Source: Alphaproteobacteria bacterium
GTDB lineage: Bacteria; Pseudomonadota; Alphaproteobacteria; Acetobacterales; Acetobacteraceae
DNA length: 62,362 bases
Direction of reading: 5' to 3'
Assembly (NCBI GenBank): GCA_020850755.1
Contig: JADZEB010000003.1
Coordinates: 1 to 62,362 of the forward strand
The position numbers were made by a program, and so were the translations under genes. Each line of letters opens with the position of its first letter. The first letter of the stretch is position 1. Below, one piece after another: positions 26,936-35,009 of this stretch. Under the pieces are notes generated by a model that was not told the DNA's origin, did not search any database, and saw nothing but the letters and a program-made list of their open reading frames with translations.

Positions 26936-26970
26936 AGGACCGGCGGGGAACGACCCCTCGCCGGTCCTTT
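26936..26970. terminator. Bidirectional intrinsic terminator
   Basis: Perfect 10-bp stem AGGACCGGCG / CGCCGGTCCT (26936-26945 and 26959-26968) with a loop whose GGG and CCC can extend the pairing, followed by a short T run. It lies between the convergent ends of the DMT gene (plus) and the DUF4242 gene (minus) and can serve both. Confidence 0.75.
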
Positions 26971-27001
26971 GCCTGCGGTACGTCCCTGCCACGCAGTGCC
27001 A

Positions 27002-27568
27002 TCAGGCGCGGACAAGCAAGCTATGTGGCTGCGCGCTCCAGACACGGTCGAACGGCATCGCGCCCTTGCTGTTCGCCTGCCGCACGGCGTCGGCATCGGG
27101 AGCAGCGTAAAGACATGCCATGCGGCGGCGATCGCGGGCGAAGAAGCTTGCCAGGAACGCCACACGGTGCAGCGAGAAGCACCAGCTGGCTGCGTCCTCG
27201 ATCGCCTGCACATCGTTGAACAGCACCGGTGTCGCGAAGGAGCGTTCCACCACGGCGAGCGTCCCGTCGCGTGCCGCTGCCACAAGAAGCGCGATTGCCT
27301 CCGCGATGCTGCCGGCCGGACCAAACAGTTCCCCAGCCCATAGCCGGTCAGGCATCTTCATACCGGCCTTACCGCCCGCCTGGCGGACCGCCTCTGCATC
27401 GGGCGCATCCAGCGCGCAAAGAACGCGCATGCCGTCCTTGGCGAGGCAATGGAGCAGCGGGCGGACATTGTAGGCCGAGAAGCACCAGCCCAGCCTTCGA
27501 TCCTGCGCCAGCAGATCATCGCCAGTGATAGGTGCGGGAAAGCTGCGTTCAACGATGACCAGCGACAT
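27002..27568 (-). CDS. Tandem DUF4242 (SCO4226-like nickel-binding family) protein
   Basis: A 188-residue protein made of two DUF4242 repeats (about residues 6-81 and 107-181). Each starts VERSF, contains Trp-Cys-Phe (28-30; 129-131), a second Cys (51; 152) and the block (A/D)APDA(E/D)AVRQA, and ends in a P-x-DR-(L/V)W strand. Related single-domain proteins include the nickel-binding SCO4226 of Streptomyces. A fused double domain would form the ferredoxin-like dimer within one chain. Its start lies 20 bp inside the end of the SARP regulator gene, so the two are co-transcribed. Function unknown; the conserved Cys suggest metal or redox sensing, possibly as ligand partner of the regulator (inference). 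Confidence 0.85.
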   Translation of the reverse strand: MSLVIVERSFPAPITGDDLLAQDRRLGWCFSAYNVRPLLHCLAKDGMRVLCALDAPDAEAVRQAGGKAGMKMPDRLWAGELFGPAGSIAEAIALLVAAARDGTLAVVERSFATPVLFNDVQAIEDAASWCFSLHRVAFLASFFARDRRRMACLYAAPDADAVRQANSKGAMPFDRVWSAQPHSLLVRA

Positions 27569-30500
27569 CCGAACCTCCCCTCACACGCCTGGCAGAACGC
27601 CGCGCCGGGCCCGCGCCCGTTGCCCCGTCCCGTGCCGGCACCGCACGAGCTATCAGCGGCTCGACCTGCATTCGCGCATGTGCCGACAGAGCCCGCCGTG
27701 GCATCGCGCGCAACGCCGCGACCTGCCGTTCGCGCTCGGCAGCATCGCCACACGCGGTGGCCGCCCGCGCGAGCGTCGCGTGCGCACAGCCGATCTCGCT
27801 CGGCAGATCCAGGAGCGTGGCAAGTCGCAGCGCCATGGAAGCGCGCGCGCCCGCCTCCGCGGCGCGCCCGGCGGCAAGATCGATTTCGGCGGCGATCAGC
27901 AGGGCGATGGCCAGCCTGTGCTTCGCGTCGGCAGCCTCCAACGCGGCAAGGGCCCCCGCCAGTGTCGCTTCCGCCGTAGCGTCGTGGCGCGCGTGTCGGC
28001 AGAGCGCGCAGAGCACCTGCGCGAATGGCGCCTCGCTGCCATCCTGGCGCAAGCGGCCGGCAAGCTCTGCCAACTCGGCGCAGAGCGTCTCGGCCCGGCC
28101 ATAGCTGCCGCGGCGAAGCTCGAGCACGGCCAGGTGCTCGAGCGCGAGGAACTCGTTCGCCCGGTCGCCGTCGCGCCGAGCCGCCATGCGCGCACGCTCG
28201 AACAGGGCCGCTGCCTCATCCTCCGCGCCCTGGTGCAGCCGCAGCATGCCCAGCGCGTCGGCGATCGCGTTCGGCTCCGACCCGCCGACGCGGCGCGCAA
28301 GCTCCCCCGCCTCCAGCGCGAACGCCTCCGCCTGGCCCAGATCGCGTTCGAGCAGCGTCAGGCAGCGCGCCGCCTCGGCCATGGCAACGACGCGTTCCTT
28401 CTCGTCCGCCGAGCGGCTGACGAGTTCTGCCCGCAACGTGTCGCGCTCCGCTTCCGACCAGAGACCACCCTCCCAGCGCAGATGGCTGAGCATGTGGAAG
28501 CCGAGCCGCGCCTGTTCGAGGCAACCATGGTCGAGTGCTCGCTGCGCCAACTCCTCGATACGCCGCGCCGCTTCGGCCGGCTGGGCGGGCCGGCTGGCGG
28601 CAAGCTGGACATGCAGCAGTTCGAGCGACAGGCGAGTGCGATCCGGCTCGGGCAGGTCCCGTGCGTGGCGCAGGCCACGCAGCGCAAGCATGCCGGCTTC
28701 GGCGCTGGCCAGCAGCCGCAGGCAGCGCTGCCCCGCGGCGAGGCAGGCCTCGGCCGCCAGCGCTGCATCGCCGGCCAACGCCGCATGATGCGCGATCTCC
28801 GCTGCCGCCGCGCCATGGGCGGCGCCCGGCTCGCGGCGCAGTGCCTGTGCCGTCTTGTGATGCATCAGCCGCCGCCGCGGCTCGGAGAGGCTTGTGTAGA
28901 CCGCCTGCCGGATCAGCTCATGACGGAAGGCATAGCCCTCGCTACCAGGGGCCGATTGCACCAGCGCATGGCGCTCAAGCAGATCAAGGGCTTCCATGAA
29001 CTCGGTCAGATCCATCGGCACAACCATGCCAAGACGGCCGGGCGAAACGGATGTGCCAAGGATGGCCATCCAGCGCAGCACTTCGGCCACGCGTGCCGGC
29101 AGGCGCTCGACACGGTCGCGCACCAGCCCATGCAACGAAGAAGGAACGGCCTCGGTGAATCCGCCGAGGCGCGCGCGTGCCAGCTCCTGGGCCAGCAGCG
29201 GATTGCCCCCGCACTCGGCGGCAACGCGCTGCGCATCGATGCCAGGGGCCACGGCGCGCACGATCTCGGCTGCGTCGCCGGGCGGCAGTGGTTCGAGCGG
29301 AATCTCCTCCAGCATGCGTTCCTGCCGCAGGCCCCGCAGCACCCCGAGCACCGGCGGATTGTCTGGAAGCTCGCCGTCACGCGCGGTAAGAGCAAACAGG
29401 ACCGGCGCATGCCGCAGGGCCCGCACTGCATGATGCAGCAGCGCAGCCGAGGCCTCGTCCATCCAATGCACGTCATCGATCGCAAGCAGGAGGGGCCGGC
29501 CATCCGCCTGCGCACGCATCGCCTCGACAACAGCGCCAAACAGCCGCTCGCGCGCAAGCAGCCTGTCCTCGCCGCGACCGAGTTCCGCCCCGCCATTGCC
29601 TCGCGCCGTCTCGATCAGCGCTAGCGGGAGCCCATCCAGCGCTGCCAGCCAGGGACCGAAAGGACGATCGCGCTCCGCCTCGTAGGTGCGGCCAACGAGC
29701 GCTGTCCCGCCGCCCTCCAGGACCACTCGGGCGAGTTCGGACAGGAGCAGACTCTTGCCGAGCCCCGGCTCTCCCTTGAGCAGAAGCACGGGCGCCTCGT
29801 CGCGGCGCTCGATACGATCAAGCGCGGCCAGCAGCCGCCGCATCTCGGGCCTGCGCCCTACTACGGGTACCGGCAATGCAGCGACCCCGGCGTGGCCCGG
29901 AGCACCAACAGGCCCCGCAGCCGGAAGTGACGCCAGCTCCGCCACGAAGCGCGTCGCTGCGGGCGCGGCGCTCGGCATGGAGGCCGGCCCTTCGCGCACG
30001 GCACGCCAGACGCCCGCAAGCGCAGCGGCGGCGAGGCCGGCTTCGCGCAGCACACGCGTTGCGGAGTCGAATTGCTGCTCGGCCTCACCGCGCCGTCCCG
30101 CCGTGACAAGCAGCCGCAGCAGCTTGATGCGTGCGGCTTCGTCGTAGGGATCGGCCTGCACCAGCATGCGCGCATGTGGCAGCGCCGCCTCGGGCTGCGC
30201 CGCAAGTCGGTCGACCAGGGCGGCAAGAATGCGGCCGTGCAGGCGTCGCGCATCCTCGCGCTCGGCGGCGCACCAGGACTGGAAGTCATGCAATTCCGGC
30301 AGGTCCTGGCCTGCCAGCAGCTCGCCGCGAAACGCCCGTGCGAGGGAGGTGAGCTGCCCTGTCGGCAGCGCCTCCGCCGAACCAGCAAGCGCACGTCGGG
30401 CGGCAACGATGTCGATCTCGGCACCGTCAGCATCGAAGCCGACGAAATCGCGATCAGCGCGAATGCGCGGGCGCCCCGGTTCGTCCACAAGCGGCCGCAG

Positions 30501-30704
30501 CTTGCTCAGGCTCCAGCGCAACGCTCCGCGCGGATCGTCCGGGATCTCCCAAAACAGCTCGCACAACCGCTCGCGCCGATGCGGCCGGCCGGTGAGCGCG
30601 AGATAGGCAAGCAGTGCGCGCGTCTTCTTCGAGGGCGGGAGAATCAGCCGCTCCTCGTCACGCATGATCTCCATCTCGCCAAGGACCCGGATCGCCAGAA
30701 CCAC
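27549..30704 (-). CDS. SARP-type transcriptional regulator with AAA ATPase and TPR-like region
   Basis: A 1051-residue regulator. Residues about 4-95 form an OmpR-like winged helix (RVLGEMEI to the RALLAYLALTG and LRWSLSKLRPLV helices). Residues 96-240 are a bacterial transcriptional activation domain (BTAD), ending with PYDEAARIKLLRLLVTAG. An AAA/STAND ATPase follows: Walker A GEPGLGKS (311-318) and Walker B LLLAIDDVHW (405-414). The C-terminal 400 residues are Ala/Leu/Glu-rich helical repeats, TPR-like. The start is a GTG at 30704; no better codon precedes the winged helix. It is divergent from a DUF1127-OsmC-oxidoreductase gene set and overlaps the DUF4242 gene by 20 bp, so it probably controls both directions (inference). 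SARP-AAA fusions are best known from actinomycetes. Confidence 0.93.
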   Translation of the reverse strand: MVLAIRVLGEMEIMRDEERLILPPSKKTRALLAYLALTGRPHRRERLCELFWEIPDDPRGALRWSLSKLRPLVDEPGRPRIRADRDFVGFDADGAEIDIVAARRALAGSAEALPTGQLTSLARAFRGELLAGQDLPELHDFQSWCAAEREDARRLHGRILAALVDRLAAQPEAALPHARMLVQADPYDEAARIKLLRLLVTAGRRGEAEQQFDSATRVLREAGLAAAALAGVWRAVREGPASMPSAAPAATRFVAELASLPAAGPVGAPGHAGVAALPVPVVGRRPEMRRLLAALDRIERRDEAPVLLLKGEPGLGKSLLLSELARVVLEGGGTALVGRTYEAERDRPFGPWLAALDGLPLALIETARGNGGAELGRGEDRLLARERLFGAVVEAMRAQADGRPLLLAIDDVHWMDEASAALLHHAVRALRHAPVLFALTARDGELPDNPPVLGVLRGLRQERMLEEIPLEPLPPGDAAEIVRAVAPGIDAQRVAAECGGNPLLAQELARARLGGFTEAVPSSLHGLVRDRVERLPARVAEVLRWMAILGTSVSPGRLGMVVPMDLTEFMEALDLLERHALVQSAPGSEGYAFRHELIRQAVYTSLSEPRRRLMHHKTAQALRREPGAAHGAAAAEIAHHAALAGDAALAAEACLAAGQRCLRLLASAEAGMLALRGLRHARDLPEPDRTRLSLELLHVQLAASRPAQPAEAARRIEELAQRALDHGCLEQARLGFHMLSHLRWEGGLWSEAERDTLRAELVSRSADEKERVVAMAEAARCLTLLERDLGQAEAFALEAGELARRVGGSEPNAIADALGMLRLHQGAEDEAAALFERARMAARRDGDRANEFLALEHLAVLELRRGSYGRAETLCAELAELAGRLRQDGSEAPFAQVLCALCRHARHDATAEATLAGALAALEAADAKHRLAIALLIAAEIDLAAGRAAEAGARASMALRLATLLDLPSEIGCAHATLARAATACGDAAERERQVAALRAMPRRALSAHARMQVEPLIARAVPARDGATGAGPARRSARRVRGGSDVAGHR

Positions 30705-30889
30705 AGCATCCCCGCTTGCACTCCCCGGGCGTCACTGCCGCTTTCGCCGGGCCCAGAGGATGTCTCAGCGATCGTTGGTCCTTCAACACAAAATCGACGC
30801 CCGTGCCAACGCTGAAGCACATGCTGCCACGCGAAGCTCTGTTCGCGCGCCATGCGGGCGCGGATACCGCAACAGAGGAGACCATCACG
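30705..30889. promoter_or_regulatory. 185-bp divergent control region between the SARP gene and DUF1127 gene
   Basis: The only non-coding space between the two arms of the divergon, hence the expected binding site of the SARP regulator. SARP proteins bind direct heptamer repeats near -35; I could not identify a convincing repeat by eye. GAGGAG at about 30875-30880 is the Shine-Dalgarno of the DUF1127 gene. Confidence 0.4.
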
Positions 30890-31123
30890 ATGAGCATGAA
30901 CGCTGTTTCGGCTGCTGGGTTCGCGCAGCCTCACGTTCCTGCGGGCACTGCTTACCGCAACACATGGCACGGCTGGCCGATGCTGGCCCGCGCGATCTCT
31001 GCCTACCGGCGCCGCGCCGTGGCGCGCGAGCTCAACGCGCTCGACGACCGCATGCTGGCCGATATCGGGCTGCGTCGCGGCGATATCGTCGCCGCGCTGG
31101 CCGAGAGCGAGCGGCCGGCCTGA
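30890..31123 (+). CDS. DUF1127 (YjiS-like) small protein
   Basis: A 77-residue protein with the DUF1127 helix: YRRRAVARELNALDDRMLADIGLRRGDI at its C terminus (quoted as RELNALDDRMLADIGL). The family is Arg-rich, common in alphaproteobacteria, and some members bind RNA or affect phosphate and carbon metabolism. The start at 30890 has GAGGAG about 10 nt upstream; a longer start at about 30821 is possible. It is the first gene of the rightward arm of the SARP divergon, 162 bp before the OsmC gene. Confidence 0.88.
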   Translation: MSMNAVSAAGFAQPHVPAGTAYRNTWHGWPMLARAISAYRRRAVARELNALDDRMLADIGLRRGDIVAALAESERPA

Positions 31124-31285
31124 GCGCCCCCGCCGCATGCACCGTGGCCGACGCTTTCCATGGTGCCGGCCTTCAATTCCACGGTCGTTCCAACGCCAGC
31201 CACCACGCGGCCCCGATATCCATCAACTCGTCCCGGGCGGGCATAGCGCCAAGCCGGGCTCCAACCAGACCTGAGGAGAAGCACC

Positions 31286-31882
31286 ATGAACAGCACCGCC
31301 ACCATCGAGATGCCGGCCACCAAGAGGCGCGAGCCGGTTCCCCTCAACGGCGTCAATACGCCGACGCTTCTTGCGACCATCAATGCCGTCGACGCCCAGC
31401 CCGAGCTGGCCGACTTCACCTTCCGCGCCAAGGGGCGCTGGCTCAACGGCACCCACATGCGCAGCACGATGTCGGGCTTCTCCGGCGCGGGCGGCGAGCA
31501 CGCGCACAAGGTCGCCTACACCGCCGATGGCGACCATCCGGGCGTGTTGTGCGGCAACGACAATGGCCCGACGCCGGTCGAGTATCTGCTGCACGCCCTT
31601 GCCGCCTGCCTTACCGCCGGCATCGCCAACATCGCCTCGGCGCGCGGAGTGTCGCTCCACTCGGTCGAGTGCGATGTCGAAGGCGACATCAACCTGCTCG
31701 GAATCTTCGGGCTCTCCGATCAGGTGCGCAACGGCTACAGCGGCATCCGTGCCACCTTCAAGATCGCAGGCGACGCGCCGGCGGCGAAGCTGCGCGAGAT
31801 CGTGGAGCAGTCGCGTGCCCGGTCTGCCGTGTTCGACGTGCTTACCAACGGTGTGCCCGTCGTTCTCACCATCGAGACCTGA
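31286..31882 (+). CDS. OsmC family protein
   Basis: A 198-residue OsmC/Ohr-fold protein. The block GPTPVEYLLHALAACLTAG (about 94-112) with Cys108 is the conserved peroxidatic-type helix; Cys89 in VLCGNDN is a second candidate. FDVLTNGVPVVLTIE is the typical C-terminal strand. Classical members reduce organic hydroperoxides, but this subgroup (with the long N-terminal extension of about 45 residues) is less studied. GAGGAG lies upstream of ATG 31286. It is the second gene of the rightward arm of the SARP divergon, followed by two FAD oxidoreductases. Confidence 0.92.
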   Translation: MNSTATIEMPATKRREPVPLNGVNTPTLLATINAVDAQPELADFTFRAKGRWLNGTHMRSTMSGFSGAGGEHAHKVAYTADGDHPGVLCGNDNGPTPVEYLLHALAACLTAGIANIASARGVSLHSVECDVEGDINLLGIFGLSDQVRNGYSGIRATFKIAGDAPAAKLREIVEQSRARSAVFDVLTNGVPVVLTIET

Positions 31883-31950
31883 TCGGTGCCGGGCCCGCCG
31901 GCGTCGGTGCCTAGCGCCATCGCCGGCGGAACCGCGCGCAGGAGGCACAC

Positions 31951-33192
31951 ATGCGCAATACCGACGCAGTCGTGATCGGTGCCGGCCAGGCGGGGCTCGC
32001 GATGAGCCATTGCCTCGGCCGCCTCGGCATCGAGCATGTTGTGCTGGAGCGTGGCCGGCTGGGCGAGCGCTGGCGTAGCGAGCGCTGGGACTCGCTGCGC
32101 ATGCTGACACCGAACTGGATGAGTCGCCTGCCCGGCTGGTCCTATCGCGGCACCAAGCCCGACGGCTATATGAGCATGGCGGAGGTGATCGGCCATCTTG
32201 AGGGCTATGCGCGCTCATTCGCCGCCCCCGTCATCACCGGAACGGACGTGCGCGCGGTACGGCGCGCAGCCGACGGCTTTCGCGTCGAGACGAGCGATGG
32301 CGCCTGGGCGGCGCGCGCGGTGGTGGTGGCGAGCGGGCAGTGCGATGTGCCGCGGGTGCCGGGAATGGCCGCACGGCTGGCGCCCGCCATCAGCCAGCTC
32401 TCGCCCTCGACCTACCGCAACCCTGCACTGTTGGCGCCCGGCGGCGTGCTTGTAGTCGGCGCCTCGGCCTCGGGCGTGCAGATCGCTGATGAGCTCCAGC
32501 GCGCCGGGCGGCACGTCACGCTCGCGGTCGGACGGCATACGCGCCTGCCGCGACTCTATCGCGGCCAGGACATACTCTGGTGGATGGACCAGGCGGGCGT
32601 CCTGGACGAACCCGCCGAGAACATGCGCGACCTGCGCGCCGCCCGCAGGCAACCATCCCTTCAGTTGGTCGGCAGCGCCGAGCGTCGCAGCATCGACATC
32701 GGAAGCCTCCACCGGCTGGGCGTGCGCATCCTTGGCCGCCTGCTCGATCTCGACGGAAAGCGGGCGCGGTTTGCCGACGATCTCGCGCACACGACGGCAG
32801 CGGCTCATCGGCGGCTGCAGAGACTGCTCGGTCGCATCGACATGGTGGCCGACCTTGTCGCTGCGCCGCGCGAACCCTGGCCACCGGCGCTTCCCACCGT
32901 CGAGCGGACGGCGGCCAGTCTCGATCTCGCCGCGTCCGAAATCCGCACGGTGATCTGGGCCACGGGGTTCCGGCGCGACTTCCCGTGGCTGTGCCTGCCC
33001 GGCCTGTTCGACAGCGAGGGCGAAGCGCGCCACAGCGGCGGCGTTACGCCGGTCGGCGGCCTGTACCTGATCGGCATGCGCTTCCTGCGGCGGCGGAAAT
33101 CGAGCTTCCTCGACGGCGTGGGGCGCGATGCCGCCGAGCTTGCCATGGAGGTGCGCCGCTACCTCGCAACAACCGTCCGTGCGGCGGCTTAG
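31951..33192 (+). CDS. FAD/NAD(P)-dependent monooxygenase-like oxidoreductase
   Basis: A 413-residue class B flavin monooxygenase-like protein. The FAD motif VVIGAGQAG is at residues 7-15, with the ERGRLGERWR linker typical of flavin-containing and Baeyer-Villiger relatives. The second Rossmann motif VVGASASGVQIADEL binds NADPH. VIWATGFRRDFPWL is the ATG motif near the C terminus. The full FxGxxxHxxx fingerprint of Baeyer-Villiger enzymes is not obvious. AGGAGG precedes ATG 31951. It is followed 15 bp later by a second FAD enzyme. Probable role: oxidation of a small organic substrate as part of the divergon pathway (inference). Confidence 0.92.
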   Translation: MRNTDAVVIGAGQAGLAMSHCLGRLGIEHVVLERGRLGERWRSERWDSLRMLTPNWMSRLPGWSYRGTKPDGYMSMAEVIGHLEGYARSFAAPVITGTDVRAVRRAADGFRVETSDGAWAARAVVVASGQCDVPRVPGMAARLAPAISQLSPSTYRNPALLAPGGVLVVGASASGVQIADELQRAGRHVTLAVGRHTRLPRLYRGQDILWWMDQAGVLDEPAENMRDLRAARRQPSLQLVGSAERRSIDIGSLHRLGVRILGRLLDLDGKRARFADDLAHTTAAAHRRLQRLLGRIDMVADLVAAPREPWPPALPTVERTAASLDLAASEIRTVIWATGFRRDFPWLCLPGLFDSEGEARHSGGVTPVGGLYLIGMRFLRRRKSSFLDGVGRDAAELAMEVRRYLATTVRAAA

Positions 33193-33207
33193 ATGGAGGC
33201 ATGTGCC

Positions 33208-34392
33208 ATGATCGCAAGGAAGGCCTACGACGCGGTGGTGGTGGGCGCGCGTTGCGCCGGGGCGGCGAGCGCGATGCTGATGGCGCGGCGCGGCATGCGC
33301 GTCCTGGTGATCGACCGCGGCGCCTACGGCACCGACACGCTCTCCACGCATGCACTGATGCGCGGCGGCGTGCTGCAACTCTATCGCTGGGACCTGCTCA
33401 GCCGGCTGCAGGAGCTGAACACGCCGCGCGTCCGCCGCACGACGTTCCACTATGGCACGGACGCGACGATCGAGGTCGCGATCAAGCCGTCACCCGGGGT
33501 GGACGCGCTCTATGCGCCCCGCCGCTCCTTGCTGGACAGCGTGCTCGTCGACGCCGCGAACGAGGCCGGCGCCGAGATCCATCATGGTCACGCCTTCGTC
33601 GAACCGCTGCTGGGCGCGACAGGGCGCGTGCTGGGCGTCGTCCTGCGCGATCCGGAAGGGCGGCGCATCGAGGTATCGGCCGGCCTTCTTGTCGGGGCGG
33701 ATGGCGCGGGCTCCGCCGTGGCGCGCGCCGTTGGTGCGGGCACCCTGCGCGAAGGCCGGCACATGGCCGCAACGCTGTTCGGATACTGGCCCGGGCTCGA
33801 TGCCGACAGCGGTTACCACTGGCACTACGCGCCCGGCGCGAGCGTCGGCGTGATTCCGACCAACGGCGGACGGCATTGCGTGTTCATCTCGGTTCCGCGT
33901 GCGCGCCTCATCGAGCCGGTGTTCCGTGACCGGTTGCGTGGGTTCCGCGGGGTCCTGCGCGCGCTGGCGCCCGCTCTCTCCGGTGCGCTGGACGGGCGCG
34001 CGCCGGAATCGGGCCTTGCGGTCTTTGCCGGGCGGCGCGGCTTCCTGCGCCAGCCGAGTGGTCCGGGATGGGCGCTGGTAGGGGATGCCGGATACTTCAA
34101 GGACCCGATCACGGCGCACGGCATCACCGACGCGCTGCGCGACGCGGAACTGCTGGCGCAGGCCGCTTCGCGCGATACCGCGGAAGCCTTCACCGACTAT
34201 GCGGCGACACGCGAACGGCTATCCTTGCCCCTGTTCGAGGTCACGGACGCCATCGCCGCCTTCGACTGGGACCTGACCCAGCTCCAGGTGCTGCACCAGG
34301 CGCTCAACAGGGCGATGAAGCCCGAAGTCGAGCATCTGGCCACATCGCAAGCCGGGCAGTTCATCGCTCAGGACAAGGAGCTGGTTCCATGA
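33208..34392 (+). CDS. FAD-dependent oxidoreductase, PHBH/geranylgeranyl-reductase-like
   Basis: A 394-residue single-component flavoprotein. The dinucleotide motif is VVVGARCAGAASA (GxRxxG with G13, R15, G18), in which the usual second Gly is Arg, as in many geranylgeranyl reductase and halogenase relatives. LLVGADGAGS and GDAGYFKDPITAHGI are the DG and GD motifs of the family. GGAGG lies 8 nt before ATG 33208, which is preferred over an ATG 15 bp earlier. Its stop overlaps the start of the MaoC gene (ATGA). It probably hydroxylates, dehydrogenates or reduces a hydrophobic ring; the substrate is not evident. Confidence 0.92.
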   Translation: MIARKAYDAVVVGARCAGAASAMLMARRGMRVLVIDRGAYGTDTLSTHALMRGGVLQLYRWDLLSRLQELNTPRVRRTTFHYGTDATIEVAIKPSPGVDALYAPRRSLLDSVLVDAANEAGAEIHHGHAFVEPLLGATGRVLGVVLRDPEGRRIEVSAGLLVGADGAGSAVARAVGAGTLREGRHMAATLFGYWPGLDADSGYHWHYAPGASVGVIPTNGGRHCVFISVPRARLIEPVFRDRLRGFRGVLRALAPALSGALDGRAPESGLAVFAGRRGFLRQPSGPGWALVGDAGYFKDPITAHGITDALRDAELLAQAASRDTAEAFTDYAATRERLSLPLFEVTDAIAAFDWDLTQLQVLHQALNRAMKPEVEHLATSQAGQFIAQDKELVP

Positions 34393-34850
34393 CCCGGATC
34401 GGCGACACAACAAGCATCTGGCACCGCACCGTGCATGGTCGGCCGGCGCCCGGCAGCCATGCCGAGCGCAGGCGACGCACCACGGCACGCGATGTGCTCC
34501 TGTTCACCGAGATGACGGGCGATCGAAATCCGCTGCACTATGACGAGGCTGCGGCGGCGCGCACGCCCTTCGGCGGCCTGATCGTACAGGGCGGTGTTAC
34601 CTCGGGCCTGCTCAATGCTGTTGTGGCCGAGGATCTTCCTGGCCCGGGCACGGTGTTCCTCGGTGTCGAGTGGCGGTTCGTCAAGGCAGTGCGTGTCGGC
34701 GAGGAGATCGTCGCGCGCGTCGAAGTGACCGCCGTGCGGGAGGACAAGCCGATCTGCAGCCTGGCAACTACGGTACGCAACGCACAGGGCGAACTGTGCC
34801 TGACAGGCACGGCGGTGACCTACACCGTGCCGCTCGACCCGGCTGCCTGA
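34389..34850 (+). CDS. MaoC-like hot-dog dehydratase
   Basis: A 153-residue hot-dog-fold protein. The hydratase-2 motif is present: Asp45 and His50 in TGDRNPLHYDEAAA, followed by TPFGGLIVQGG. This is the catalytic pair of (R)-specific enoyl-CoA hydratases. The N-terminal 30 residues are Arg-rich and variable. It overlaps the preceding FAD enzyme gene by 4 bp (ATGA), so the two are translated together. As the last gene of the rightward arm of the SARP divergon it suggests an acyl-CoA or acyl-carrier intermediate. A hairpin (34858-34887, CGAAGCGT / ACGCTTCG) follows the stop without a clear T-tract. Confidence 0.92.
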   Translation: MTRIGDTTSIWHRTVHGRPAPGSHAERRRRTTARDVLLFTEMTGDRNPLHYDEAAAARTPFGGLIVQGGVTSGLLNAVVAEDLPGPGTVFLGVEWRFVKAVRVGEEIVARVEVTAVREDKPICSLATTVRNAQGELCLTGTAVTYTVPLDPAA

Positions 34851-35009
34851 CGGGCACCGAAGCGTCTTCCGACTGGCACACGCTTCGCACTCGTCCGACG
34901 CGCCACACCCCGGCATTGCACCGGAGGGGCGCGCATCCGGCCCGGCCTGCAGAACCGCGCGGGATGCGCCATCGACTTGCCGTGGCAACAATCTGTGCTG
35001 GCGTCCGAA

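Noticed and set aside
34931-34969. Inverted repeat GCGCATCC / GGATGCGC between the MaoC and dctM stops
   Set aside because: Only 8 bp with a 23-nt loop and no T-tract; too weak to call a terminator.
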